Origin: Pararhizobium sp.
GTDB taxonomy: Bacteria > Pseudomonadota > Alphaproteobacteria > Rhizobiales > Rhizobiaceae
Direction: 5' to 3'
Assembly: GCA_017794825.1 (NCBI GenBank)
Contig: CP051237.1
Span: forward strand, 4,420,501-4,484,500
DNA: 64,000 nucleotides
Below are positions 18,017 to 25,225 of the stretch, piece by piece. Position 1 is the first letter of the stretch. Every line of letters starts with the position of its first letter. The translations under genes and the position numbers were made by a program. Under the pieces are notes generated by a model, which saw only the letters and a list, made by a program, of their open reading frames with translations, was not told the DNA's origin and made no database searches.

Positions 18017-18341
18017 TTCGAGTTCCCTTTGGATGACTTGCCTGCAGTGTGGGCAACGCCACATTCGCGCCTGCTGAGATTGGTATTTTTGCCTGATCGA
18101 ATCTGATGATTCCGGGTGGCGAACAATGGGAAGATATTCGTATTCGGCTGTGGCATCCAGTTCTGGAAGAAGGATCGGCAATGATTGCAGACCTCAATCC
18201 CTGCCGGGTGTTCAGCAGACCGAGTGGCGGCGTCGCGGAGCGGCCGTGGGCGGCCACTGCATCGGTCGGGACCGGTAACCGGCAGGCTTGCTTTCACGTC
18301 AGCGGGGCGTTTAATTCTCCCCGGTGACGGGGAGCCTGTTG
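18017..18341. other. Divergent intergenic region, no gene seen
   Basis: 325 bases between the minus-strand phosphoesterase and the plus-strand MORN gene. It must hold both promoters, but I could not fix -35/-10 pairs with confidence. The last 25 bases form the hairpin annotated separately. No small gene with a ribosome site is convincing. Confidence 0.5.
18317..18334 (+). promoter_or_regulatory. Hairpin burying the ribosome-binding site of the MORN gene
   Basis: CTCCCCG-GTGA-CGGGGAG is a perfect 7-base stem with a GTGA tetraloop. Its 3' arm holds the only good Shine-Dalgarno (GGGGAG, 18329-18334), 7 bases before the ATG at 18342. Folding of the mRNA should therefore hide the ribosome site; whether anything releases it is unknown. 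Confidence 0.55.
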
Positions 18342-19694
18342 ATGATCCGCATTCTGACAATTCTCTTGGCGCTGACGGTCCCGGCTATGTCGGGGGAAAC
18401 ACCGGACAGTCCATTTGAAGAAGCAAGGCGATTGCTGTTCAATGTCGGCTATCTCGACGAAGCCGGCGCCGATGGTGATGCATTCGTGGACGCAGTCCGT
18501 CTCTACCAGAGCGATTGGGAACTCACGGAAACAGGCGCTGTCGACGATGAACTGATCGACCGCTTGAAGGGGAACCATCCCGCCACGAAGTCCAGAATGC
18601 AAGCGACCGAAGGTCAGGCGTGTCTGGTCAGGAATTCCTACCCACAGGCGCAGGAAACAATCACCTATGAAGGGTCGTGCGTTGACGGCGTAGCCAGTGG
18701 GTCAGGACGCGTTTCCTTCAAGTATCGTCTCAAAGGCGAGTGGCGCGAAGGCTTCTATGAGGGGCAGTTCAAGAACGGGGTTATGAATGGATACGGCGTT
18801 TCGATTCCCGGAGGCGGAGCGCGCTACGAAGGCGGGTTTCGCGACGGTCGTTATCACGGTCACGGCGTGAAGTCCTGGCCGAGCGGCGATCGCTTTGAAG
18901 GCGAGCACGTTGCGGGAAAGAGAAACGGCCACGGTGTCTATACTTGGGGAAAGTCGGGGAATCGCTACGAGGGCGCTTTCGTTGATGGCAAACGGCAGGG
19001 CTTCGGTGTGTTCATCTTCAAGAATGGATCTCGCTATGTCGGGTCGTTCGCAAACAGCGCGCGAAACGGGTTCGGCATCTACGAATGGTCTGACGGCACG
19101 CGATATACGGGGCGATATGTCGACAATGAGCGCGAGGGATACGGTGTTTACGAAAAACCGGACGGTTTTGTCTATCGCGGCGGATATCAGGATGACCAGA
19201 GACACGGCTACGGCGTTCTGGAATGGCCGAATGGCCACCGTTACGAGGGCGACTTCCTTGACGGCGCCCGCACGGGACGCGGCAAGTATTTCTGGCCGAA
19301 CGGACGCTTTTTTGAAGGCGATTTCATTGACGGCGTTTTGGACGGTGACGGTTTCCTCGCATTTGAAAACGGAGATCAGTACACGGGACAGTTCCATAAC
19401 GGCAAGGCGCAGGGGCAAGGCGTGTACGTCAGCGACGCCGGTCGTGTCTACACGGGCGGATTCCGCGACAACCTTTTCGATGGCCAGGGGCTTCTGACCT
19501 GGTACGACGGCACACGCTTTGAAGGCGTATTCGCGAAAGGCAGACCGCACGGACACGGCGTTCTGACAGACATTGATGGCGCAACCTACGAAGGCGAATG
19601 GAATGAAGGCTGCTTTGCGGACTGGTGGATTTTCACCACCCCGGAAGCCTGTGGCCATGAGGAAGAGACAAAATCCGGGAATCCGGAAGACTGA
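18342..19694 (+). CDS. Secreted MORN-repeat protein with peptidoglycan-binding-like domain
   Basis: 450 residues. A short signal peptide (MIRILTILLALTVPAMSGET) is followed by a peptidoglycan-binding-like helical segment (EEARRLLFNVGYLDEAG, FVDAVRLYQSDWELTETGAV). Residues from about 105 to the end are 12-13 MORN repeats of 23 residues, of the type RYEGGFRDGRYHGHGVKSWP. MORN proteins bind lipids or act as scaffolds; an exported one with an envelope anchor suggests a periplasmic or cell-wall role. The start is set by the GGGGAG site and the signal peptide. It is monocistronic and convergent with the thioesterase gene. Confidence 0.85.
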   Translation: MIRILTILLALTVPAMSGETPDSPFEEARRLLFNVGYLDEAGADGDAFVDAVRLYQSDWELTETGAVDDELIDRLKGNHPATKSRMQATEGQACLVRNSYPQAQETITYEGSCVDGVASGSGRVSFKYRLKGEWREGFYEGQFKNGVMNGYGVSIPGGGARYEGGFRDGRYHGHGVKSWPSGDRFEGEHVAGKRNGHGVYTWGKSGNRYEGAFVDGKRQGFGVFIFKNGSRYVGSFANSARNGFGIYEWSDGTRYTGRYVDNEREGYGVYEKPDGFVYRGGYQDDQRHGYGVLEWPNGHRYEGDFLDGARTGRGKYFWPNGRFFEGDFIDGVLDGDGFLAFENGDQYTGQFHNGKAQGQGVYVSDAGRVYTGGFRDNLFDGQGLLTWYDGTRFEGVFAKGRPHGHGVLTDIDGATYEGEWNEGCFADWWIFTTPEACGHEEETKSGNPED

Positions 19695-19724
19695 GGCCTG
19701 TCGCCAGTTGCACGGCCGGCGTAA

Positions 19725-20162
19725 CTACGACAGCGCCGCGATCTGTTCTTCGAGGAATTGCCGTATGTCGTCAGGCGGCGCCATGGACCGGCGTGTCTCA
19801 GGGTTGAAGAAAACATTGACCGATTGCGAGACGACGCAGCATTTGTCGCCCTGGAAGACCGCGTACTGGGTGGTGATCGAGCGGCCGCCCACGTCAGCCA
19901 GACGTCCGCCGACCTCCACGGTGTCAGGATAGAGAATCTCCTGCAGATAGTCGACGGTCATGCTTGCGAGAACCATCCTGCGGTCAGGCAGGCGATCGCC
20001 GAAAAGATTGTGCATGAAGCCAACGCGTCCGGATTCCAGATAGGCTGTAATCGCGACATTGTTGATATGCTGATTGGGATCCTGATCGGAGTAGCGCAGG
20101 GTCACGGGCGTAAAGATTGAATAGGCGCCGCGTTCGCGCGGGATCGTCTTGTCTGTCGGCAT
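19725..20162 (-). CDS. Acyl-CoA thioesterase, hot-dog fold
   Basis: 145-residue protein of the 4-hydroxybenzoyl-CoA thioesterase/YbgC-like type. The active-site segment is VTLRYSDQDPNQHINNVAIT, with the usual Asp replaced in context by the SDQD cluster and followed by an HxN-type turn. LASMTVDYLQEILYPDTVEV forms the central strand pair. It would hydrolyse a CoA thioester in the cytoplasm. Its start lies 9 bases after the stop of the oxidoreductase upstream, so they form a two-gene operon. Confidence 0.82.
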   Translation of the reverse strand: MPTDKTIPRERGAYSIFTPVTLRYSDQDPNQHINNVAITAYLESGRVGFMHNLFGDRLPDRRMVLASMTVDYLQEILYPDTVEVGGRLADVGGRSITTQYAVFQGDKCCVVSQSVNVFFNPETRRSMAPPDDIRQFLEEQIAALS

Positions 20163-20171
20163 GTCTGGCGG

Positions 20172-21236
20172 TTACTTCCGTGTGGGATCTTCGGAGACGG
20201 CGACGAGCTGCTTGCCGAAATTGCCGCCTTGAAGCAGTGAAATCAATGCCTGCGGCGCTGCTTCCAGCCCTTCAGCGATGGTTTCCCGGTATTTTATGCG
20301 GCCGTCCCTGACCATCGGGCCGACGTGATCGAGGAACTCGGGAAACTGGTCGTAGTGATCGGTGACGATGAAGCCTCGTACGCTGAGGCGTTTGACGAGG
20401 ATCGCCCGCCAGGTTCTGGGCAGATGGTTCTGCCCCTCAGAAGCGCCTTCGCCCAGGCCGCCGGCGTTGTACCAGGAAATCACGCCGCAGATCGGGATCC
20501 GGCCGAACGTGTTCATGAGCGGGAGCACGGCTTCAAGCGTCTTGCCTCCGACATTCTCGAAATAAATGTCGACGCCATCCGGGCACGCTTCGCCCATCGC
20601 CACCCTCAGGTCGTGCGGCGTTCTTGCGGCGTGGTGGTCCAGGCAGGCGTCGAAGCCCAGCGCCTCGGTCGCATAGGCGCATTTTTCCGCTCCGCCTGCG
20701 ACGCCCACGACGCGTAGTCCCTGCGCCTTGGCGAGCTGTCCGACCACTGTGCCGACGGCCCCGGTCGCAGCGCCCACCACCAGCGTCTCGCCTTCTTTAG
20801 GGCGACCGTGAATGTTGAGGCCGGCGTAGGCGGTCATTCCGGGCATGCCGAGAACGCCGAGATTGGCTGACAGGGGCGCGACCTTCGGATCGAGTTTCCT
20901 CAGGCCCTTGCCATCCGAAACGGCGTGCGTGCACCAACCGAACCGATGGTCCACAAAATCGCCGACCGCAAAGTTGTGATTGTTGGATTCGATGACCTCG
21001 CCGACGCAGCCGCCTTCCATGGTAGCGCCGATCTCCACTGGCGCGGCGTAGGACGGGCCGGCGTCCATTCGCCCGCGCATGTAGGGATCGAGAGAAAGCC
21101 AGATGGTGCGGATAAGGATTTCGCCGGGACCGGGAACCGGCATCGGCAATTCCTCGAGCCGGAAATTGTCCGGCGTTGGCGATCCGTCTGGCCGGGAAGC
21201 AAGGACGATCCGTTTCATCGTGTCGTTGCTCATCAT
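20172..21236 (-). CDS. NADP-dependent oxidoreductase (zinc-free MDR, CurA/prostaglandin-reductase type)
   Basis: 354-residue medium-chain dehydrogenase/reductase that would reduce an alkenal or enone double bond with NADPH. N-terminal substrate domain: EELPMPVPGPGEILIRTIWL and LDPYMRGRM. Cofactor loop: VVGAATGAVGTVVGQLAKAQG. Also YFENVGG and GRIPICGVISWYN. No structural-zinc Cys cluster is seen, as expected for this subfamily. Two adjacent ATGs are possible (21236 and 21233); an AGGAGG sits 4 or 7 bases upstream, favouring the second. Cotranscribed with the thioesterase. Confidence 0.9.
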   Translation of the reverse strand: MMSNDTMKRIVLASRPDGSPTPDNFRLEELPMPVPGPGEILIRTIWLSLDPYMRGRMDAGPSYAAPVEIGATMEGGCVGEVIESNNHNFAVGDFVDHRFGWCTHAVSDGKGLRKLDPKVAPLSANLGVLGMPGMTAYAGLNIHGRPKEGETLVVGAATGAVGTVVGQLAKAQGLRVVGVAGGAEKCAYATEALGFDACLDHHAARTPHDLRVAMGEACPDGVDIYFENVGGKTLEAVLPLMNTFGRIPICGVISWYNAGGLGEGASEGQNHLPRTWRAILVKRLSVRGFIVTDHYDQFPEFLDHVGPMVRDGRIKYRETIAEGLEAAPQALISLLQGGNFGKQLVAVSEDPTRK

Positions 21237-21276
21237 CTTTCCTCCTGATTGCAGACCGGATAGTTCCAGCTCAGCC

Positions 21277-21639
21277 TCAATTGTCGTTTATCCTGATCAC
21301 GAAACTCTGCGTCTTTGCAGGTGGATCGTCTTCCCAGGAACGCAAGTAACCATAGACGAGTTTGGCGTCGCCAGGCGTCAGCGGTGTGACCTCGATCGAC
21401 AAAACCTGTTGAGCGCCGACCTTGGCGCTTCCTTCCTCAGCGGCGGCCCAGCCGAGATCTTTCAACGCGACGCGATCGAGGCCGCTGCTTGCTTCTTCGA
21501 TGAGACGCCATGTGTAGCCGGTGGAGGGGATGCCCTCGAGATGAAGGGTAAACGCAGCGCCCACAACCGCGTCGATCGGCTCGGCCGAGGCGTGCGAGAC
21601 GGAAAGCAGCAATGCGGCGATGGCGGCGCGAATCTTCAT
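21277..21639 (-). CDS. Chagasin-family cysteine-protease inhibitor (I42), exported
   Basis: 120 residues. A signal peptide (MKIRAAIAALLLSVSHASA) precedes a small beta protein with the chagasin loops: IPSTGYTWRL (the NPTTGY loop) and LRSWEDDPPAKTQSFVI (the RPW-type loop). Chagasins block papain-like proteases; bacterial ones are exported to the periplasm. It lies 40 bases upstream of the oxidoreductase start on the same strand and may be cotranscribed. The first loop keeps the Thr-Gly-Tyr core. The target is unknown; no papain-like protease gene is in the window. Confidence 0.78.
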   Translation of the reverse strand: MKIRAAIAALLLSVSHASAEPIDAVVGAAFTLHLEGIPSTGYTWRLIEEASSGLDRVALKDLGWAAAEEGSAKVGAQQVLSIEVTPLTPGDAKLVYGYLRSWEDDPPAKTQSFVIRINDN

Positions 21640-21841
21640 GTTGCAACTTCCCTACAGCAACTGAACGGAACCGGAAAGACGCTCCTTGATCTCACAAACT
21701 GATTCAACCTGCTGACAATGGGATTCAACTTTGTTTGAGTTGCGTCATGAAATCATTGGTTTTTCCGGGTTCCATTCCGCGCGGCTTGTCCGAAGGGCTC
21801 CACCCCGATAGGCTGCTGCTGTTCGATTCCGGATTTTTTTC

Positions 21842-22648
21842 ATGAAGTGTCTTATTGTTTCGGATCTGCATTACAATCTGAAGAAATACGACTTCGTTCT
21901 CTCCGCGGCCGAGCACGTGGACCTGGTCGTTCTGGCCGGAGATTTCCTGGAAATATCGCTCTACATCGACCGCAAGGCGCAGGCGGTTGTCGTTCAGAAA
22001 TACTTCCGGCGCATCCGTGAAAAGGCGCCTCTGCTGATCTGTTCCGGCAATCATGATCTCGACCATCGTAACGCAGCCGGAGAGCTGTGTTCTAAGTGGG
22101 TCGACAGGATGCGTCTGTTCAACATCCACACCGACGGCGATTCGATACTCATCGACGATATCCTTTTCAGCATGTGCCTGTGGGGAGAAGGCAAAGCGGG
22201 CAGAAAACTGATCGAGGAACAGTTTGACGAGGCAAGCGCCAGGCGGCTCGATCGCTGGGTCTGGGTCCATCACGCTCCGCCGGCGGGGTCTCCGACAAGC
22301 TGGAACGGCAAACGCTCTTTTGGCGATCAGGATTTGCGTCGCTGGATCGAAACCTGGCAGCCGGATCTCGTCTTCTGCGGTCACGTTCACCAGGCGCCAT
22401 TCGTCGAAAAGGGATCCTGGATCGACCGTATCGGAAAGACGGTCGTTTTCAACGCCGGACACCAGTTGGGCGCCCTGCCGTCCTATATTCTTCTGGATAC
22501 GGAAACGTCGCAGGTCTATTGGCGCGGTCAGGCGGGAACGCACAGCGCCCACATCAACGAATCGATTGCGGATGCGCTCGAAATATCAGGAGACGTGCCC
22601 GACTGGGTCATCTCTATGGGTCGTCTGGAAGCTCGTCATCTGGCGTGA
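21842..22648 (+). CDS. Metallophosphoesterase (calcineurin-like, short form)
   Basis: 268 residues with the complete metal-site set: CLIVSDLHYNL, VVLAGDFLE, LLICSGNHDLDH, WVHHAPPAGSP and VFCGHVHQAPF. It is only distantly related to the other two phosphoesterases of the window. Its last 35 bases overlap, tail to tail, the cyclic-nucleotide-domain gene on the other strand. Preferred substrate is unknown; the ICC/cAMP-phosphodiesterase-like families are possible. The ATG at 21842 begins directly with the first strand of the fold, so the start is likely correct. Confidence 0.85.
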   Translation: MKCLIVSDLHYNLKKYDFVLSAAEHVDLVVLAGDFLEISLYIDRKAQAVVVQKYFRRIREKAPLLICSGNHDLDHRNAAGELCSKWVDRMRLFNIHTDGDSILIDDILFSMCLWGEGKAGRKLIEEQFDEASARRLDRWVWVHHAPPAGSPTSWNGKRSFGDQDLRRWIETWQPDLVFCGHVHQAPFVEKGSWIDRIGKTVVFNAGHQLGALPSYILLDTETSQVYWRGQAGTHSAHINESIADALEISGDVPDWVISMGRLEARHLA

Positions 22649-23093
22649 ACTGGTCGTCCTGTTCGTGCGCGAGTGATTCAAACACTTCGTCGACCATCCC
22701 GAAATGGTCCTTGTATTCCTGAAACTGTCGCTTGAGATCGACCAGGTAGGCGGTGGAATTGTTGAGCCGGAGCGCAAGCATGCGCGCGATCGGCAGGAGC
22801 AGGGCGGGGTTTTCTTCGAGAAAGCGCCGCGCGCCATCCACGATGTGCACCTTCGCATCGGTCGCCGCCCGCACATTGGCGGTGTGATCGACGTCGAGCA
22901 GGATCGACATTTCCCCGAAGACCGAACCGGGTTCGGTCACCATGGCGATCGAAACGTCGCCCCGGTAAACCTCGAGAGCGCCTTCGACGAGCACGAAAAG
23001 ACGATCCGAGCGACCGCCTTCCGTCATGATGATCTCGCCTTCGGTCAGCGGCGCCGGTTCCCGGTCGCTGAAATATCGCAGTATGGACGACAT
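22614..23093 (-). CDS. Cyclic-nucleotide-binding-domain protein
   Basis: 159 residues, essentially one CNB beta-barrel (residues ~10-125) and a helical tail with an acidic end (DDQFTPDDELPDDP); no DNA-binding domain. The phosphate-binding cassette reads FGEMSILLDVDHTANVRA. The Gly-Glu pair is kept, but the position where CRP-type cassettes have the phosphate-binding Arg reads His. It may therefore bind a ligand weakly or serve as a protein-interaction module. It overlaps a phosphoesterase gene in convergent orientation, and a membrane nucleotide cyclase lies at the far end of the window. Confidence 0.85.
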   Translation of the reverse strand: MSSILRYFSDREPAPLTEGEIIMTEGGRSDRLFVLVEGALEVYRGDVSIAMVTEPGSVFGEMSILLDVDHTANVRAATDAKVHIVDGARRFLEENPALLLPIARMLALRLNNSTAYLVDLKRQFQEYKDHFGMVDEVFESLAHEQDDQFTPDDELPDDP

Positions 23094-23196
23094 GGTCTCA
23101 CGAATATTCTGGCCGCCTCAATGAATTGCGATGCGGCTTCATCGCAACTCAAACACATATCTGTCCGGTTTTGCAAATTAACCTGCCATGCGCATG

Positions 23197-23225
23197 AAAA
23201 AGGGCGACCCGCTTCCGGGCCGCCC
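23197..23225 (-). terminator. Intrinsic terminator of the OmpA-type gene
   Basis: On the minus strand GGGCG-G-CCCG-GAAG-CGGG-T-CGCCC is followed by TTTTT, 26 bases after the stop of the gene ending at 23252. Stem, GAAG loop and T-run make a classical intrinsic terminator. Confidence 0.85.
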
Positions 23226-23251
23226 CAATCGTCTCTTCCGCCAACTCCTGA

Positions 23252-25093
23252 TTATCCGGAACGCTGATCCAGCAACGGCGTGATGTTTCGAATGGTTACG
23301 CGGCGATTGCGCCATTCGTCATAGGGCGTGTCGATCTTGAGATACTGCTCGCCGTAACCCTGGATAACGAGATTTTCCGGCGGCACGTCGTAGGCTTCCA
23401 CCAGGATCTGCGCCACGGTTTCAGCGCGACGGTCGGACAGGGTCAGATTGTAAATGTCCGTGCCCACGGCGTCCGTGTGTCCTTCGACCAGGAACAGCGC
23501 ATTCGGGTCGCGATCGATCACGTCGAGCATGCCGCCGGCAATATCGGCGAGATACGGCACTTGGGACGGACCGACATAGGCGCTACCGGAGGCGAAATTG
23601 ACCGAGTCGAGATCGACCCGCCGAACCATGGCGCGGACGCGTTCGTTCTCCCGAATGTCGCGCAGCGTATAGTCATGCGTGACCTGGGCGACCGGAGGGG
23701 CCGACCATACTTCCGCCAGTTGGCGACGGCCGTAGCCACCGCTTTCCACGACATACTGCTCGTAGGGAATCGTGATCTGAAGCGGCGGAAGCTGCTGGTC
23801 ATAGTTGACGGGCCGCTGGCGATCGTCGCGCGTATCGAACAGGACGATCTGCTCACCGTTCGGGAACACCTTGACGCGGCGCAGAATGTAGCCGCCCGGA
23901 TCGCGGACAGTAATGATCTGCACGCCGTTTCGACGGGTGATGATTTCCCGCGTCATGCCGTTGCGCATGCGTTCGTATTCGACGTCCCTGCTGTCATGGC
24001 GAAAGAGCGCGCTTTCATCCTTGCGGACATAGTAGCGGCCGTCGCGTTCCACGACGAAGCGGTCGCCTTCGTCTTCCACGACGCGCCCTCCGAGAGCAGG
24101 GGCCAGCACGCCGACCGCGATTCCGGCGGCGGCGGCGCCGATCAGCGCTTCACGATTGCGTTTCGCATCTTCACGTCTGTCCTGTTCGGCGCGGCGCAGA
24201 CGATCGCGTTGACGCTCGGTGATGTTTTCGGGAACCACGGCGACCGGACGTTCTTCGGCGGCCTCGATCTGCTCCTCGACAGGCGCTTCCGCGATTGGCT
24301 TCGGCTTCGGCGCGTCGGGCCGGGGACGCGGCGCCGCTCGCCGGTCTTCCGGCGGTCTGCGACGCGGCTCCTCGGCCATGCTGTCGCGGCGGTCGCCACG
24401 GTTTGTCTCCGCGTTCTGGCGATCGCGATCCCGATCGCCCCGCTGACGCTGACCAGCTTCATTCTGATTGTTCCTTCTTGGCTGGTCAGCCGTCGTGGCG
24501 GGTTTTTCTTTCGACTCCGGAGCGGCCGTTTCCACGCCTTCCGGCTTGGGTTCGGGCGTCGGCGCTGCCTCTTCAACCGGTTTCGGCTCGGGTGTGGGCG
24601 CGGCTTCCTCAACCGGCTTCGGTTCGGGGGCTGGGGCGGCATGCTCGACAGGCTTCTCGGGTCTCTCGGGCCGCTCGGCGCGTTCCGGAAGGTTTTCAGG
24701 GTTTTCCGTCGCGCGCCTTTCGCCCTGCGCATCCTGCTCGGGTTCCGGACGCGCGTTTTCAGCTGCATCCTGCTGCTTTTGTCTTTGCTGCGGACGGTTG
24801 TCCGCCTGATCCCGGCGGTCCTCCCGTCGCTCTCCTATGGCTCCGGCCATGGCTGCGCGGGCGGCGTCGAGTTCCTGTCGCGCTTCTTCCACGCCTTCTC
24901 CGGTGGCGCGGGCGCGTTCGAAGTTCTGACGCGCCTGGTCCAGTCGCTCTTTTGCTTCGCGCATATCCTGTGCGCTCGCCTGGGCGGCTGCGAACAAGGT
25001 CGCGCCGGTTATTGCGAGCGTCGTTGCCGGCGTCGTCGCCTGGCTGACGACGATCGTCAGAGCGGTGGTGGCGTTGAGCAAGCTGCGTAACAT
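23252..25093 (-). CDS. OmpA-family envelope protein with long charged Pro-rich region
   Basis: 613 residues. The N-terminal ~42 residues are a signal sequence ending in AAAQASAQ. A coiled, charged stretch (REAKERLDQARQNFERARAT) and a ~200-residue region rich in Glu, Pro, Arg and Gln follow, including the repeat EAAPTPEPKPVEEAAPTPEP. A hydrophobic glycine segment (LIGAAAAGIAVGVLAPALGG) comes next. The C-terminus is an OmpA peptidoglycan-binding domain: FLVEGHTDAVGTDIYN, LTLSDRRAETV, EWRNRRVTI. It would tie the outer membrane or periplasm to the cell wall. The ATG at 25093 has GAGGAAA upstream. Similar proteins are common in Rhizobiales. Confidence 0.88.
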   Translation of the reverse strand: MLRSLLNATTALTIVVSQATTPATTLAITGATLFAAAQASAQDMREAKERLDQARQNFERARATGEGVEEARQELDAARAAMAGAIGERREDRRDQADNRPQQRQKQQDAAENARPEPEQDAQGERRATENPENLPERAERPERPEKPVEHAAPAPEPKPVEEAAPTPEPKPVEEAAPTPEPKPEGVETAAPESKEKPATTADQPRRNNQNEAGQRQRGDRDRDRQNAETNRGDRRDSMAEEPRRRPPEDRRAAPRPRPDAPKPKPIAEAPVEEQIEAAEERPVAVVPENITERQRDRLRRAEQDRREDAKRNREALIGAAAAGIAVGVLAPALGGRVVEDEGDRFVVERDGRYYVRKDESALFRHDSRDVEYERMRNGMTREIITRRNGVQIITVRDPGGYILRRVKVFPNGEQIVLFDTRDDRQRPVNYDQQLPPLQITIPYEQYVVESGGYGRRQLAEVWSAPPVAQVTHDYTLRDIRENERVRAMVRRVDLDSVNFASGSAYVGPSQVPYLADIAGGMLDVIDRDPNALFLVEGHTDAVGTDIYNLTLSDRRAETVAQILVEAYDVPPENLVIQGYGEQYLKIDTPYDEWRNRRVTIRNITPLLDQRSG

Positions 25094-25168
25094 CTGAATT
25101 TCCTCGTAAGTCTTGTTATTCCCGTCCGCTTGCGGCGGGCTGATTATGTCAGTGGTCAAAACGTGCCT

Positions 25169-25188
25169 GATCGGACTTGGTTCCGATC
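25169..25188. promoter_or_regulatory. Inverted repeat in the OmpA/LuxR divergent region
   Basis: GATCGGA-CTTGGT-TCCGATC, a perfect 7-base inverted repeat between the divergent OmpA-type and LuxR-type genes (start 25226). It could be an operator or a leader hairpin; nothing else distinguishes these. Confidence 0.4.
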
Positions 25189-25225
25189 ATTGACGTTTGC
25201 CGCTGTTCACTAAACACTGCGCTGC

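Noticed and set aside
23477..25090. Plus-strand open frame opposite the OmpA-type gene, with hydrophobic runs
   Set aside because: Its apparent membrane-like stretches are the reverse complement of Glu/Arg/Pro-rich sequence; no start site and no homology.
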